Shown here in pieces: positions 25,117 to 34,197 of a stretch of DNA of 64,000 nucleotides. The stretch spans positions 1,461,001 through 1,525,000 of the forward strand of contig NZ_CAJRAF010000001.1 in assembly GCF_907164905.1 (NCBI RefSeq), written 5' to 3'. The notes below the pieces were generated by a model that saw nothing but the letters and a program-made list of their open reading frames with translations, had not been told where the DNA came from and searched no databases. Source of the stretch: Dyadobacter sp. CECT 9275 (lineage in GTDB: Bacteria; Bacteroidota; Bacteroidia; Cytophagales; Spirosomataceae). A program made the position numbers and the translations under genes. Positions within the stretch are counted from its first letter, which is position 1. Each line of letters begins with the position of its first letter.

Positions 25117-27174
25117 TTATTTCAGCAGCCTGATCAGGGCAATTTCCAGCAGCAGGAAGAACAGAGCGGCGTATAAAAAATATTTCCATAAGCTCGTTCC
25201 CAGATTCTGTTGCCTGAATTCCTCGGCAAATGCTGCGTCGTCAATTTTGTCAAATATCTGGACATGCTTCCGGCCCGAAAATATTTTCCTTAAATCGTCC
25301 GGGCTATAGTAATCCATTTTCGACTCGTTGTGATTATGGTTCAGCGCAATAGTCTGTTCGGTCTGGCTGTCTTTCACGAGGTCATAATATCCCGCCGACA
25401 GGCCTTCTCCTTCATCTCCCTTGGGTATCTCCAGCAGTAGCTGATTTCCCACCGCCCGTTGTATCGGAATGATTTCTGTTTTCCCGCTTCGCAGCTTGTA
25501 AACCGTGTTACCCGCTTCGTTGTTCACCGGCAGAACAATTGGATTCTCGTCAAAAGTGAAAGAAGTCCGTTGTTCTCTCACGCTGGCTGCGGCCATTTTA
25601 TACATAATGGGTACGAAAATAGCATGCTGTGCCATGGATCCGTATTCGGGAGCAAGGGGGGCGGCAAAAAGGTATAATCTGCCTTTGCCCCGGTTAACCT
25701 GATTCAGATAGGTTTGTCCGTTACGGAAAGTGAGAAGCAACTGGCCAGCATTGTTCCAGCTCCAGACCGGCGTAGCGGCGGGAAGATTAAGGTTGGCCTC
25801 CTGGCGGATAGATTCTTCAAATACATCATTAAAAAAGGGACTGTTACGATCAGGCGGAGCGAGCGGTAGTGGCGCGGCGTTGGAAGGTGTTATGCCGTTC
25901 AGGCCGGTAACGCCCATCGTGCCTAGCAACAGGCTGTAACTTGCAACGTCCGGAACGGGTGGCGGGATCACGCCAAGGCTGCCTCCTTTTTGGGCGAAAT
26001 CCTGCAGGTCGGCAGGGAGGGAGCCCGTCAGACGGGATACCCCATCCAGCACAATCAGATCAGCATTTTTGATCAGGCCGGGATCCATGTTTTGTACACT
26101 GAAACTTTGCAGGGAGAACAAACTGTCGTTGGCATACACATTTTCGATGAAATGGTTTTCTGACCGTTGTCCGTAAATATGCAGGATGCGGATCATGGGC
26201 GAGGCATTCAGCACAAAGTAATAGTCGTTGTCAAAAGTAACGGGATAGTCATCAAAAGTTATCTTCCCCTTTTTGTATCCCTTGCCCTTCAGGTTAAAAT
26301 TGAAACGAGCGGTAGCGCTGCCGTTTGCGGGGATTGTCACTGAGGCAGTAGAACTTTGGGTATTGTCCAGGGTGAGTTTAAGTATCACATTTTTTGCCTC
26401 CTGGTTCCCTGAATTGCTTACTTTAACCAGCAGGACATTATTCTGAAGCTCACGGATAAATGGGGTGTTCAGCCAGGCAGAATCTACGAAAATGTTTTTT
26501 TCAGGCACTGCCTGTATCGGTACAAGAAACAGCCTGTCGGTACTGTCTACCTGAATTTCCGATAAATTACCTGCCGTACTTTTCTGAAAATCCGAAAACC
26601 AGAATATCTGGTTGTGACCGCCCGGCTGGTGTCGGGAGATAAGATTTTTTTGTCTTTTGTAAACCTCAGAAAAGGTACGGGGGGAGTGCGAAAGGTCAAC
26701 TGTGGTGAGCCGGTCTTTTATTTTATCTGCTGAATACAACCCCTGCTCCTGAGCCGAAAAATCGTTGGTTACCAACTGCAGAGAAGTGGCGTTACGGAAC
26801 AGCCCCAGTAATTCGCTCAGGCGTGCGGTAGCAACATCCAGGTATCGTTTGGTATTCAGCTCATTCTGCATGCTGAATGAATTGTCCAGATACAGGCTGG
26901 TAATACCGGTTTTCTTCGCGGCCTTGTCTTCGTTTGCAGGAAGAAACGGTTGGGCAAAGGCCAAAACCAGACACGAAATAGCCAGTATCCTGGTGAGCAA
27001 TACCAGCCAGTGTTTGATTTTCCGGACGGAGCGCGTTTGGGTTTCAACCGCTTTGAGAAAGGCAACGTTGGTAAAGAATATGCGTTTTGTCCTCCTGAAA
27101 TTGAATATATGGATGGCTATCGGAACCGATACGGCCAGTAAACCCCAGAGAAAAGACGGAAAAAGAAAACTCAT
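25117..27174 (-). CDS. BatA-domain membrane protein with von Willebrand A-like region
   Basis: This 685-residue protein begins with the BatA / aerotolerance-type N-terminal domain (FPSFLWGLLAVSVPIAIHI), with membrane helices at about residues 5-25 and 57-78. A large periplasmic part follows with a VWA-like segment (GITSLYLDNSFSMQNE contains a DxSxS-type metal site) and immunoglobulin-like stretches. A last helix is at about 662-682. Related proteins are common in Bacteroidota, often single and outside the Bat operon, as here. The function is not established. Confidence 0.82.
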   Translation of the reverse strand: MSFLFPSFLWGLLAVSVPIAIHIFNFRRTKRIFFTNVAFLKAVETQTRSVRKIKHWLVLLTRILAISCLVLAFAQPFLPANEDKAAKKTGITSLYLDNSFSMQNELNTKRYLDVATARLSELLGLFRNATSLQLVTNDFSAQEQGLYSADKIKDRLTTVDLSHSPRTFSEVYKRQKNLISRHQPGGHNQIFWFSDFQKSTAGNLSEIQVDSTDRLFLVPIQAVPEKNIFVDSAWLNTPFIRELQNNVLLVKVSNSGNQEAKNVILKLTLDNTQSSTASVTIPANGSATARFNFNLKGKGYKKGKITFDDYPVTFDNDYYFVLNASPMIRILHIYGQRSENHFIENVYANDSLFSLQSFSVQNMDPGLIKNADLIVLDGVSRLTGSLPADLQDFAQKGGSLGVIPPPVPDVASYSLLLGTMGVTGLNGITPSNAAPLPLAPPDRNSPFFNDVFEESIRQEANLNLPAATPVWSWNNAGQLLLTFRNGQTYLNQVNRGKGRLYLFAAPLAPEYGSMAQHAIFVPIMYKMAAASVREQRTSFTFDENPIVLPVNNEAGNTVYKLRSGKTEIIPIQRAVGNQLLLEIPKGDEGEGLSAGYYDLVKDSQTEQTIALNHNHNESKMDYYSPDDLRKIFSGRKHVQIFDKIDDAAFAEEFRQQNLGTSLWKYFLYAALFFLLLEIALIRLLK

Positions 27175-27351
27175 TGATAAATATCAGGATTCGGATTCAG
27201 GATCGCAATGTGTTTTAAAAAAAGGGGAAAACAATATTTTGTTACTGATTTAAAGCAGGTGCAGCGCCATGATTGCTTCCTGCAAATTACATTAAATTCC
27301 GCTAACTGCTTTTTATTTCAACGCCTTTCTGATAAGTCTATTGCTTTTTTC

Positions 27352-27359
27352 TAACTTTG
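27352..27359 (+). promoter_or_regulatory. Probable -7 promoter element of the YcxB-like gene
   Basis: TAACTTTG fits TAnnTTTG exactly, 67 bases before the start codon. No good TTTG stands 19 bases upstream. Confidence 0.45.
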
Positions 27360-27426
27360 CAGTCCTGAAGGTTTTCTGCTCCGAGAGCGGATCGCACGAA
27401 AAGAATTATCTAATATCAATATATTT

Positions 27427-27978
27427 ATGGCCAAAGTATCGGTAAATAAACACCAGCCAGTTTATCAAATGCCCACGAATCCGGCAGCGGTTCGTACTAA
27501 AAAATATGCGCTGCCAACCAAGAAGTATATCACCCTTGCCATGCGTTATTTCTTTAAATCGCAGATCAAGTGGGTGCTTTTACCCCTGGCTTTGATCCTC
27601 ATCAATGCAGTGGTAAGTCTGACGGGCCTTTATCCTAATATCTGGATTTACATTACGGTTGTGGTTGGTGTGGTCTTGTATATCCTGTTCTGGTTGGTTC
27701 AGTTTGCAGGCATTACACAGCTTGCTCAGTATAAACCGATGTTTGAAAAGTTTCAATATGAAATTGACAACCGTCAGATACTCATGAAGTTAAACCAGAA
27801 GGAGGGGAGCGTAATGAAATGGGAGCAGATCCAGGAAGGTTTCAAGGAGAAAGACGGTTATGTGTTGGTGATTTCCAGAGGTCAATTCATTCATTTGCCC
27901 TTCAGTATTTTTAACTCGGAACACGAACTAAAGGTTTTTGAACGAATCATGAAACAGAAGGAGTTTTTAAAGTCCTGA
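27427..27978 (+). CDS. YcxB-like membrane protein
   Basis: This 183-residue protein has a basic N terminus, two adjacent membrane helices (about residues 55-72 and 76-96) and a C-terminal cytoplasmic domain. Its VMKWEQIQEGFKEKDGYVLV segment followed by HLPFSIF matches the YcxB-like C-terminal domain. No role is known for the family. It has its own promoter element and is followed by a terminator at 28000. Confidence 0.75.
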   Translation: MAKVSVNKHQPVYQMPTNPAAVRTKKYALPTKKYITLAMRYFFKSQIKWVLLPLALILINAVVSLTGLYPNIWIYITVVVGVVLYILFWLVQFAGITQLAQYKPMFEKFQYEIDNRQILMKLNQKEGSVMKWEQIQEGFKEKDGYVLVISRGQFIHLPFSIFNSEHELKVFERIMKQKEFLKS

Positions 27979-27999
27979 TTTTCAGATTTTATAGAGAAG

Positions 28000-28025
28000 A
28001 GCCCGGTACTTACCAGGCTTTTTTT
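28000..28025 (+). terminator. Terminator after the YcxB-like gene
   Basis: A stem of about eight pairs with one C-A mismatch (28000-28008 with 28011-28019) is followed by seven T residues, 22 bases after the stop codon. Confidence 0.8.
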
Positions 28026-28100
28026 ATGGGAAAATTAATAAGAAGGGCGATTTCAGTTCTGAATTTTAAGCCTTAATTCTAAATTGTTTGATCAAAAGTG

Positions 28101-28553
28101 ATGGCGTTTATGCAATTGCAGATTAGAGAGTTTAACGAAACGGATAGGGGAGATTTAAGAAAACTGTATCTGGAAGTACGCAGGCAGAGTTTTGGCTGGC
28201 TGGAAAAGGATAACTTTATTAAGGACACTTTCGACAGGGATACGGAGGGAGAGACGGTGCTTGTCGCTGTCAATGGCAGTGAGATAATTGGTTTTATCAG
28301 TGTATGTCCGCAGGAGAATTTTATACATCATATCTATGTTGCGACGGCCTATCAAAGACAAGGCGTAGGTGAGGCGTTGTTACGGTCCGTTCGCGATCTG
28401 GTGGAATATCCCGTCAGGCTAAAATGTCTGCAGAATAATACCGGAGCGGTGGAGTTTTACAAAAAGGGAGGCTGGATTCCTAAAAATCTGGGGATCTCTG
28501 CAGAGGGGATTTATATCCTGTTTGAGCTGCAAAAGGAAATTGTTTACAGTTAG
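28101..28553 (+). CDS. GNAT-family N-acetyltransferase
   Basis: This acetyltransferase of about 150 residues has the acetyl-CoA pyrophosphate-binding motif AYQRQGVGEALL, after a HHIYVAT strand, and the usual N-terminal IREFNETDRGDLRKL. The substrate cannot be predicted. Starts at 28101 and 28113 are both possible; the first gives the listed length. The gene ends 29 bases from the convergent DUF1684 gene. Confidence 0.88.
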   Translation: MAFMQLQIREFNETDRGDLRKLYLEVRRQSFGWLEKDNFIKDTFDRDTEGETVLVAVNGSEIIGFISVCPQENFIHHIYVATAYQRQGVGEALLRSVRDLVEYPVRLKCLQNNTGAVEFYKKGGWIPKNLGISAEGIYILFELQKEIVYS

Positions 28554-28582
28554 GAAAATGCGTAGTGGCTGTTTCTGTGTAC

Positions 28583-29191
28583 TTAATGCCGCTTACCAAA
28601 GTTCTTTTCTCCGGCTTCAATACTGATTTTCAAATGGTTGTCTTTGGGAGGTATGGGGCAGCTGTATCCATCGCTATAAGCACAGTAAGGATTGTAAGCT
28701 TTGTTAAAATCAAGGGTTAGCTGGTTGCCTTCAATATCTCCCGTTTTTAAGTCGATGTAACGGCCGCCTCCGTAAGTGGTCTTTCCGTTGGTCAGATCTT
28801 TGAAAGGTAGAAAAAGGTAATCGCGGTATTTGGGTATCGTCTGAAGTGAGGGGCTGCGATAAACCGTCAAAGTTTGTCCCTCCTGTCCTTCTATCCTGAA
28901 CTTAAGGATACCGTAAGGTACGTAGGTCTGCTTCCGACCGCTGTAAGTAGGCATTTCAAAAGGCAGGGCATCTATTGTCCTTTCAAAAGAGGCCGTGACA
29001 CGGTATACTGGGTCAGCCTTAAAGAACTCCAGGTATTTAAGGTCACTTTTCTTAAGCGGAGCATTGGGAGAAATCAGGAATTCTTCCTTGTAATGATCCC
29101 GGAAGCGTTCGGTTTCTTTGGCAAAATCTTGCGCAAAACCATTGCCTGAAAACAAAAGAGGCAGTACCAGCAGGGGTAGGATTATTTTCAT
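28583..29191 (-). CDS. Secreted DUF1684 protein
   Basis: This 202-residue protein has a signal peptide (about residues 1-20, ending GFAQ) and the DUF1684 pattern: an RDHYKEEF segment early, YGGGRYIDL in the middle and YNPYCAYSDGYSCPIPP near the end. The invariant Asn, Tyr and paired Cys of that last motif are present. The family is widespread in Bacteroidota and Actinomycetota, with no known reaction. It is probably periplasmic. Confidence 0.88.
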   Translation of the reverse strand: MKIILPLLVLPLLFSGNGFAQDFAKETERFRDHYKEEFLISPNAPLKKSDLKYLEFFKADPVYRVTASFERTIDALPFEMPTYSGRKQTYVPYGILKFRIEGQEGQTLTVYRSPSLQTIPKYRDYLFLPFKDLTNGKTTYGGGRYIDLKTGDIEGNQLTLDFNKAYNPYCAYSDGYSCPIPPKDNHLKISIEAGEKNFGKRH

Positions 29192-29255
29192 GAGGAGCGG
29201 ATCTGACAGGAAAAGAGGGGATTTATACCTTTTGAACAGTTTTAGACTATGGTAG

Positions 29256-29295
29256 CCTTCAATAATCCGGCTGTCTCATACCGGATTATTGAAGG
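29256..29295. terminator. Perfect 15-bp hairpin between two minus-strand genes
   Basis: Arms at 29256-29270 and 29281-29295 pair perfectly around a 10-base loop, 10 bases after the stop of the collagen-like gene. There is no T tract on either strand, so it may be an mRNA 3'-end stabiliser rather than a true terminator. Confidence 0.5.
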
Positions 29296-29305
29296 AAGTA
29301 CCAGC

Positions 29306-29887
29306 CTATTTTTTCACTTTGATTTTCCTGATTTTGCTTTCATCTATATTCATCAGCTTTTTCACGGCATTATAGTCTGTGTAGTCGATACCGCCGCTTT
29401 TCCGTGTGGCAAAATCTGATGGAATCACTATTACCCTGAAAGTCTGGTTTTGGGTCCAGTCGCTGGCAAGATTCGCCAGGTTAAAATTCCCTTCCAGGAA
29501 TACTGAAAAATCTTTTAGAGTACGGTCAAAATTGTACATCAGAATGCCTTGGTCAACAATGGCGGTTTGGGGCAAAAGCCTCCATGCTGCAAGAGTTTCA
29601 TTGCCTACTTTCTGATCATTCCAGTGGATATACACCAGCACGGCATCAGATTCCAAGACATTGACATCGGCATCGTCAAAGGTAAGGCCAAACGTATATT
29701 GATTTGCCGCGGTGAAGTTGACGCCTTCTAGATCGAAGGTAACACCGATATTGGCATCACCCGGGTCGCCCTTAGGGCCCGTCGGGCCTGTCGGACCACT
29801 CGGGCCTTCAGGGCCTGTCGGACCGGAACAACCCTTAAATAACAAAAGGGTGAAGATGAGGATAAAGGGCATCAGTTTTTTGTTCAT
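29306..29887 (-). CDS. Lipoprotein with a short collagen-like repeat
   Basis: This 193-residue protein has a lipoprotein signal with the acylated Cys at residue 20 and then, straight after it, eight Gly-X-Y triplets (GPTGPEGPSGPTGPTGPKGD and on, residues 22-45). The remaining 145 residues form a folded domain of unknown type with many aromatic residues and a basic C terminus (IRKIKVKK). The Gly-X-Y stretch should form a short triple helix and so hold three copies together at the membrane surface. No partner gene is evident. Confidence 0.8.
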   Translation of the reverse strand: MNKKLMPFILIFTLLLFKGCSGPTGPEGPSGPTGPTGPKGDPGDANIGVTFDLEGVNFTAANQYTFGLTFDDADVNVLESDAVLVYIHWNDQKVGNETLAAWRLLPQTAIVDQGILMYNFDRTLKDFSVFLEGNFNLANLASDWTQNQTFRVIVIPSDFATRKSGGIDYTDYNAVKKLMNIDESKIRKIKVKK

Positions 29888-30083
29888 GACTGTCTATTAT
29901 TGGTGAGAAATTATTGTTTTTTGTTAGGCCTTGGATTTATCTGCAATATTAAAGTTTAAACTTAGATTATACGTTAACTTCAATTAACAAAATAATTACA
30001 CCTGAAGTGGGATTATTCAAGGTAAATTATCCTCTGGCATAAAAAAAACTCGCATTTTGATAACAAATGCCCGGATAATTTTA

Positions 30084-30114
30084 TTTGCGTAGATAACAGG
30101 AACATATTACTTTG
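30084..30114 (+). promoter_or_regulatory. Promoter of the OsmC gene
   Basis: TTTG at 30084-30087, 19 bases, then TTACTTTG at 30107-30114. The -7 box is identical to that of feoA, and the spacing is the same. Confidence 0.75.
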
Positions 30115-30149
30115 CTTCTTCTTATACTGTCATTAAAAATAGAAACATC

Positions 30150-30569
30150 ATGATTAATCGTAAGGCCACAGCCGTTTGGAAGGGTACCGGAAAAGAGGGT
30201 ACCGGGGTAATCAGTACACAAAGCACTGTGCTGGAAAATACACAGTATTCTTTTAATACACGTTTTGCGGATGGAAAAGGGACCAATCCAGAAGAACTCG
30301 TTGCAGCGGCTCATGCGGGCTGTTTTGCCATGAAACTTAGTTTTGAGCTGAACGCAGCAGGATTTACTGCCGAAGAGCTGAATGCAACGGCCACCATTAC
30401 ACTGGATCCGGCAAAAGGACAGGTTACCAAAAGTCATATCGATCTGAAAGCGCAGATTCCTGACATCACGCCAGAGCAGTTTGCAGCAATTGCCGATAAG
30501 TCTAAAAAGGAGTGCCCGATTTCCCAGTTACTGAATGCTGAAATCTCACTCAACGCCGAGCTGGTGTAG
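30150..30569 (+). CDS. OsmC-family peroxiredoxin-like protein
   Basis: This 139-residue protein belongs to the OsmC/Ohr group, which reduces organic hydroperoxides with a cysteine pair. Cys58 in AAAHAGCFAM and Cys122 in KKECPISQ are the peroxidatic and resolving residues. The N terminus (KATAVWKGTGKEG) resembles OsmC rather than Ohr. It has its own promoter at 30084 and a hairpin after the stop. Confidence 0.93.
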   Translation: MINRKATAVWKGTGKEGTGVISTQSTVLENTQYSFNTRFADGKGTNPEELVAAAHAGCFAMKLSFELNAAGFTAEELNATATITLDPAKGQVTKSHIDLKAQIPDITPEQFAAIADKSKKECPISQLLNAEISLNAELV

Positions 30570-30587
30570 GCCGAACCCGGTTCAGGA

Positions 30588-30622
30588 GCCGTACCCGAAA
30601 CACAATCAGTTTCCGGTACGGC
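30588..30622 (+). terminator. Hairpin after the OsmC gene
   Basis: A 14-base stem with one mismatch (30588-30601 with 30609-30622) lies 18 bases after the stop. The T tract is poor. Confidence 0.55.
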
Positions 30623-30710
30623 CCTCTGATTTAACCTAAAACTAGTTTCTCAAACCAGGTTTGACCTCCTAACAACCTACCGCTCACTGCCTACCGGTCA
30701 TATTCCACTG

Positions 30711-31838
30711 CTACCTGTCTATAAAAAGATCCGCCGCAATCCGGTCTGCAAACAGTTTCCCGGCCGGAGTGAGCATGATCACCGCGTCCCGAACGCTTAT
30801 CAGGCCTTGATCCAGAAAAGACTGCACTATGGATTGCTTTTCATTTAAAAAAGTCCCCCCGGAGAGCACGGCGAGTTGGTGGATGTTTACACCCCACTTG
30901 GTCCTGAGCCCTGTTAAAAGGTACTCATTGGTTTGATCTGCCTGCGTGAGTATCTCGAGGGTTGAAGGAATATTCCCTTGCGTTATCGTATTGATATATT
31001 GTGCATTGTGGGAGACGTTGTATTCCCTGCTGATTCCGTTAAAGGAATGTGCACTGGGGCCTACACCAAGGTATGGATGCGCTTTCCAGTACGAACTGTT
31101 GTGCCGACTGTATTTTTCTTCGCTGGCAAAGTTGGATATCTCATATTGTTCAAAACCGTTTTGTCCCAGCGTGTGCACGAGTATTTCAAACTGTGTGGCA
31201 GCGAACTCCTCATCAATGGGTTTCATTTTTTTCTTTTTCAGCCAGCTGCCAAAAGCCGTTTGTGGTTCAATGGTCAGGCAATAGGCCGAAATATGCGGTA
31301 TTCTCAAATCAAAAACCCGCTGTAAATCCTGATGAAGGATGGTATGGTCGGGGGCTGGAATGGCATAGATGAGATCCACCGAAATATTGCTGATCCCGGT
31401 ATCCTGGGCAAATTTTACACAGCGCTCTGCTTCGGAAGAAGAATGTATCCGGTTGAGAAATTTAAGGTGCGGTTCATGAAAAGACTGTATACCAATACTC
31501 AGCCGGTTGATCCCCGCTCCTGCAAGCTGATTGATTTTGTCCGGATGAAGATCATCCGGGTTGGCTTCCAATGTTATTTCAGCACCGGTGGTAACATTGA
31601 AATGGGTATGGATGGTATTTAGTATCAGGTCAAGCTCGGCTTGGTCCAGCAGGGAAGGGGTGCCGCCCCCGAAGTATATCGTTTCCAGTTTTTTATCCGT
31701 CAGATAATCCTTCCGAAGTGTGATTTCCTTTGCAATCGCTTCGGCCATTGCCAGCTTACTGCTGAGACTGGTACTGAAATGGAAATCACAGTAATAACAG
31801 GCCTGTCTGCAAAAAGGTATGTGTATGTAAAGATGCAT
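30711..31838 (-). CDS. hemW: Radical SAM family haem chaperone HemW
   Basis: This 375-residue radical SAM protein has the iron-sulfur motif CxxxCxxC at Cys10, Cys14 and Cys17 (PFCRQACYYCDF) and the glycine-rich SAM site YFGGGTPSLL. It also has HNSSYW, the HNxxYW motif that separates haem-binding HemW from coproporphyrinogen dehydrogenase HemN. HemW delivers haem to membrane proteins of respiration. The gene stands alone, upstream of nothing related on its strand. Confidence 0.93.
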   Translation of the reverse strand: MHLYIHIPFCRQACYYCDFHFSTSLSSKLAMAEAIAKEITLRKDYLTDKKLETIYFGGGTPSLLDQAELDLILNTIHTHFNVTTGAEITLEANPDDLHPDKINQLAGAGINRLSIGIQSFHEPHLKFLNRIHSSSEAERCVKFAQDTGISNISVDLIYAIPAPDHTILHQDLQRVFDLRIPHISAYCLTIEPQTAFGSWLKKKKMKPIDEEFAATQFEILVHTLGQNGFEQYEISNFASEEKYSRHNSSYWKAHPYLGVGPSAHSFNGISREYNVSHNAQYINTITQGNIPSTLEILTQADQTNEYLLTGLRTKWGVNIHQLAVLSGGTFLNEKQSIVQSFLDQGLISVRDAVIMLTPAGKLFADRIAADLFIDR

Positions 31839-31869
31839 TAAGCCTTTTTTTATCCTCGTTTCGCGTCCG

Positions 31870-33924
31870 TCACTTTTTTGCCCATTCCCAGCCCAGCTTT
31901 AAACCAGCCCAGAGATTATCTTTTGGAGAGGCGTTGAAATATCTGTTTCCAAATGCATTGATATCATACCCCTGGCTGTAGATACCGGCATTCACTTTTT
32001 CTGCCGAAACGGATACTTCACTGTACAAATGCCGTCCCCAGCTTCTTTTCCAGGACAATCTACCAATCCACTGATTGTAAGGTGTATTTTTAATGGTATT
32101 GGCATCGTTCAGGTAAAATGAACTGCCGTGCTGATAAGTCGCAAAAAATGAAATACCGTATTTGAGTAGTACATCCAGGCCTGTGGTTTGAGTAAAACGG
32201 GGTATGCCGGGTATTAAATTCCCACTGAGATTAGCCTCTCCCTGAGTATAGCTGTCAAAAGTGTATTTGGTCCACGTTCCTGAATTCCATGCTTTTAAAG
32301 TAACATCGTTTTCTGAAAGAATTTCATAGGCAACACTCCATTCCAGGCCGTTCTGTTTTGTTTTCCCGGCATTGACATAGTACTCCGCGCCCGACTCGTC
32401 ACTTCTTCTCACAATGGTTTCCTTTAATCCGAAATGATAGAGGTTCAGTTCACCGGAAAATTTCCTTGTTATTTTTCGGATACCAATCTCTGTGTTATTA
32501 CCGCGTTCGGCATTCAGGTCTTTCCGGAAGCCACCTGCGGATGGCCGTACTTCCTGAAGCGTAGGAGGAGAGAAACCTCCGCTATATGATGCGGTTACGG
32601 CCCAGGTTTGACCTATGACCTTGTTGAGTGCAAAACGAGGGGTGAATATCCCATCAAAATTTCGTTTTTCTTTACTGTAGGGCAACGCAAAAAAACGTTC
32701 GTATTGATATTTCAGTGTATTGTAGCTCAGCCCCGCGCTTGCTGTGAGATTGTCAAAAAGCACTGCTTCAAACTGGCTGAATACCGAAAGATTCATGGTG
32801 CGGATGTCTTCAACGGTTTGCTGTTTGCCCGGCAAACCGGCTAAATTATCATAGTTACGCTGTGCTGATTTTCCATATTGCCATTCGAAACCGCTGGTCC
32901 AGTTGGTTCTTACACTTCCGAGTTCGGCTCTGTTCTGCCACACGTTCCGGCCTCCAAGTCCCTGTTCGTCCCGCTTTTCATAATTGGAAATGAACGGATT
33001 GGCAAAGTCTGTGGTGGTGAGGTATAAAGCGAGCGACTGGCTCCAGTTTTTTGATAGCTGCAGACTGTAGTTGGCGCCTAGTAAGGCAAGTTTTGTATAA
33101 ATAGCGGCATGCTGGGCTTCACTTCCGGGGACGGTGGCTGTTGACGGACGGGCCAGTTTGGGATTTTGCTGATACTGGGCAAGGTTGATACCTCCGGGTG
33201 TCTGGTAGTAAAGATCGGAATACATTCCCAGCAGCGACAAGCTCCCTTTTTCGCCTGCCTTTATGGTGCTGGTGAACCGGATCGCATCCCGGGCCATGGC
33301 ACTATGGTTGCGGTAACCGTCTTGCTCACTATGCCCGTACTGAACCGAAGTTTCTCCAATCTGAATAACCGTGCTTCTGTTGACAAAGCCATATTTCCCA
33401 TATCCAACTGCCTGTTCAATCCGGTTGCGTTCCGCATCATCGGTCCGGCTGCTGAGTAAAACAACACCCCCGGTTCCCGCTCCGTACAAGCTGCTGCCCG
33501 GTCCTTTGATCACCTGCATGTTTCCGATGGCCCCATAGTCCAGAGCGTTGAGAGGCGTGTTTCCGGCGGCATCGGTAAATGGTATCCCATTCCAGTAAAA
33601 TTTAACATTACGTACCCCAAAAGGAGACCTGATCATACTTCCCCTTACCGAAAAGCGATAGCTGCCCGGTGACCTTTCTTCCATTTTAACCCCCGGAATC
33701 GCACTGAGTGCATTGGCCCAGGTAGTGGGGGAATATCTTTCCAAGGATCTGGATGTCAGAAGTCCGACTGATGCGTTGGCAGTCAGGCGGTTGGCGGAAG
33801 AAGCAAATGCGCTGATGGTCAGCTCATCCAGATTTTTAGCTTGTAAACTATCACTCTGGGCAAAGGATACAGACGGACCAAATGCTAAAAAAATGAAAAG
33901 AGAATGGTACAATTTAAGGTACAT
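31870..33924 (-). CDS. TonB-dependent outer membrane receptor
   Basis: This receptor of about 684 residues has a signal peptide (about 1-23, ending SFAQ), a TonB box-like start and a plug domain with the usual NMQVIKGPGSSLYGAGTGGV. A barrel of about 22 strands follows, ending in an aromatic residue near the C terminus. It lacks the carboxypeptidase-like front domain of SusC and has no SusD partner, so it is more like a siderophore, metal or vitamin receptor. The ligand is unknown. The start at 33924 gives a proper signal peptide. A perfect 16-bp palindrome lies upstream at 34025. Confidence 0.9.
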   Translation of the reverse strand: MYLKLYHSLFIFLAFGPSVSFAQSDSLQAKNLDELTISAFASSANRLTANASVGLLTSRSLERYSPTTWANALSAIPGVKMEERSPGSYRFSVRGSMIRSPFGVRNVKFYWNGIPFTDAAGNTPLNALDYGAIGNMQVIKGPGSSLYGAGTGGVVLLSSRTDDAERNRIEQAVGYGKYGFVNRSTVIQIGETSVQYGHSEQDGYRNHSAMARDAIRFTSTIKAGEKGSLSLLGMYSDLYYQTPGGINLAQYQQNPKLARPSTATVPGSEAQHAAIYTKLALLGANYSLQLSKNWSQSLALYLTTTDFANPFISNYEKRDEQGLGGRNVWQNRAELGSVRTNWTSGFEWQYGKSAQRNYDNLAGLPGKQQTVEDIRTMNLSVFSQFEAVLFDNLTASAGLSYNTLKYQYERFFALPYSKEKRNFDGIFTPRFALNKVIGQTWAVTASYSGGFSPPTLQEVRPSAGGFRKDLNAERGNNTEIGIRKITRKFSGELNLYHFGLKETIVRRSDESGAEYYVNAGKTKQNGLEWSVAYEILSENDVTLKAWNSGTWTKYTFDSYTQGEANLSGNLIPGIPRFTQTTGLDVLLKYGISFFATYQHGSSFYLNDANTIKNTPYNQWIGRLSWKRSWGRHLYSEVSVSAEKVNAGIYSQGYDINAFGNRYFNASPKDNLWAGLKLGWEWAKK

Positions 33925-34024
33925 AGCGGGACAGGTATTGGGATAAGAATGCAAATCTGCCGATAAATATGGATAGTAACAATTTTTAAACGTTGTACAG
34001 TTTCGTTATCCCCCATTCTTTAAG

Positions 34025-34040
34025 CATGGGATATCCCATG
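34025..34040. promoter_or_regulatory. Perfect 16-bp palindrome in a divergent promoter region
   Basis: CATGGGATATCCCATG is its own reverse complement. It lies 101 bases before the TonB receptor gene and about 158 bases before the lipoprotein gene, and could be an operator for a dimeric regulator. Confidence 0.4.
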
Positions 34041-34197
34041 AGGCGCGCTGCACGGTCATTCTGTTACCACATTGCGTAGATTTTTCCACAGAAACAGATG
34101 CAGTATCCTTCCGGAACGTGCTGGCAGTATTTTTCTATATACGCTTGGAAATGATCGGAACCTGGTTTTCCGATCTGGAACCAAACACAAACTAAAA

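Noticed and set aside
30660..30715. CTGCCTACC-type sequence at the osmC/hemW junction as a repeat array
   Set aside because: Too short and degenerate to support; at most a remnant.
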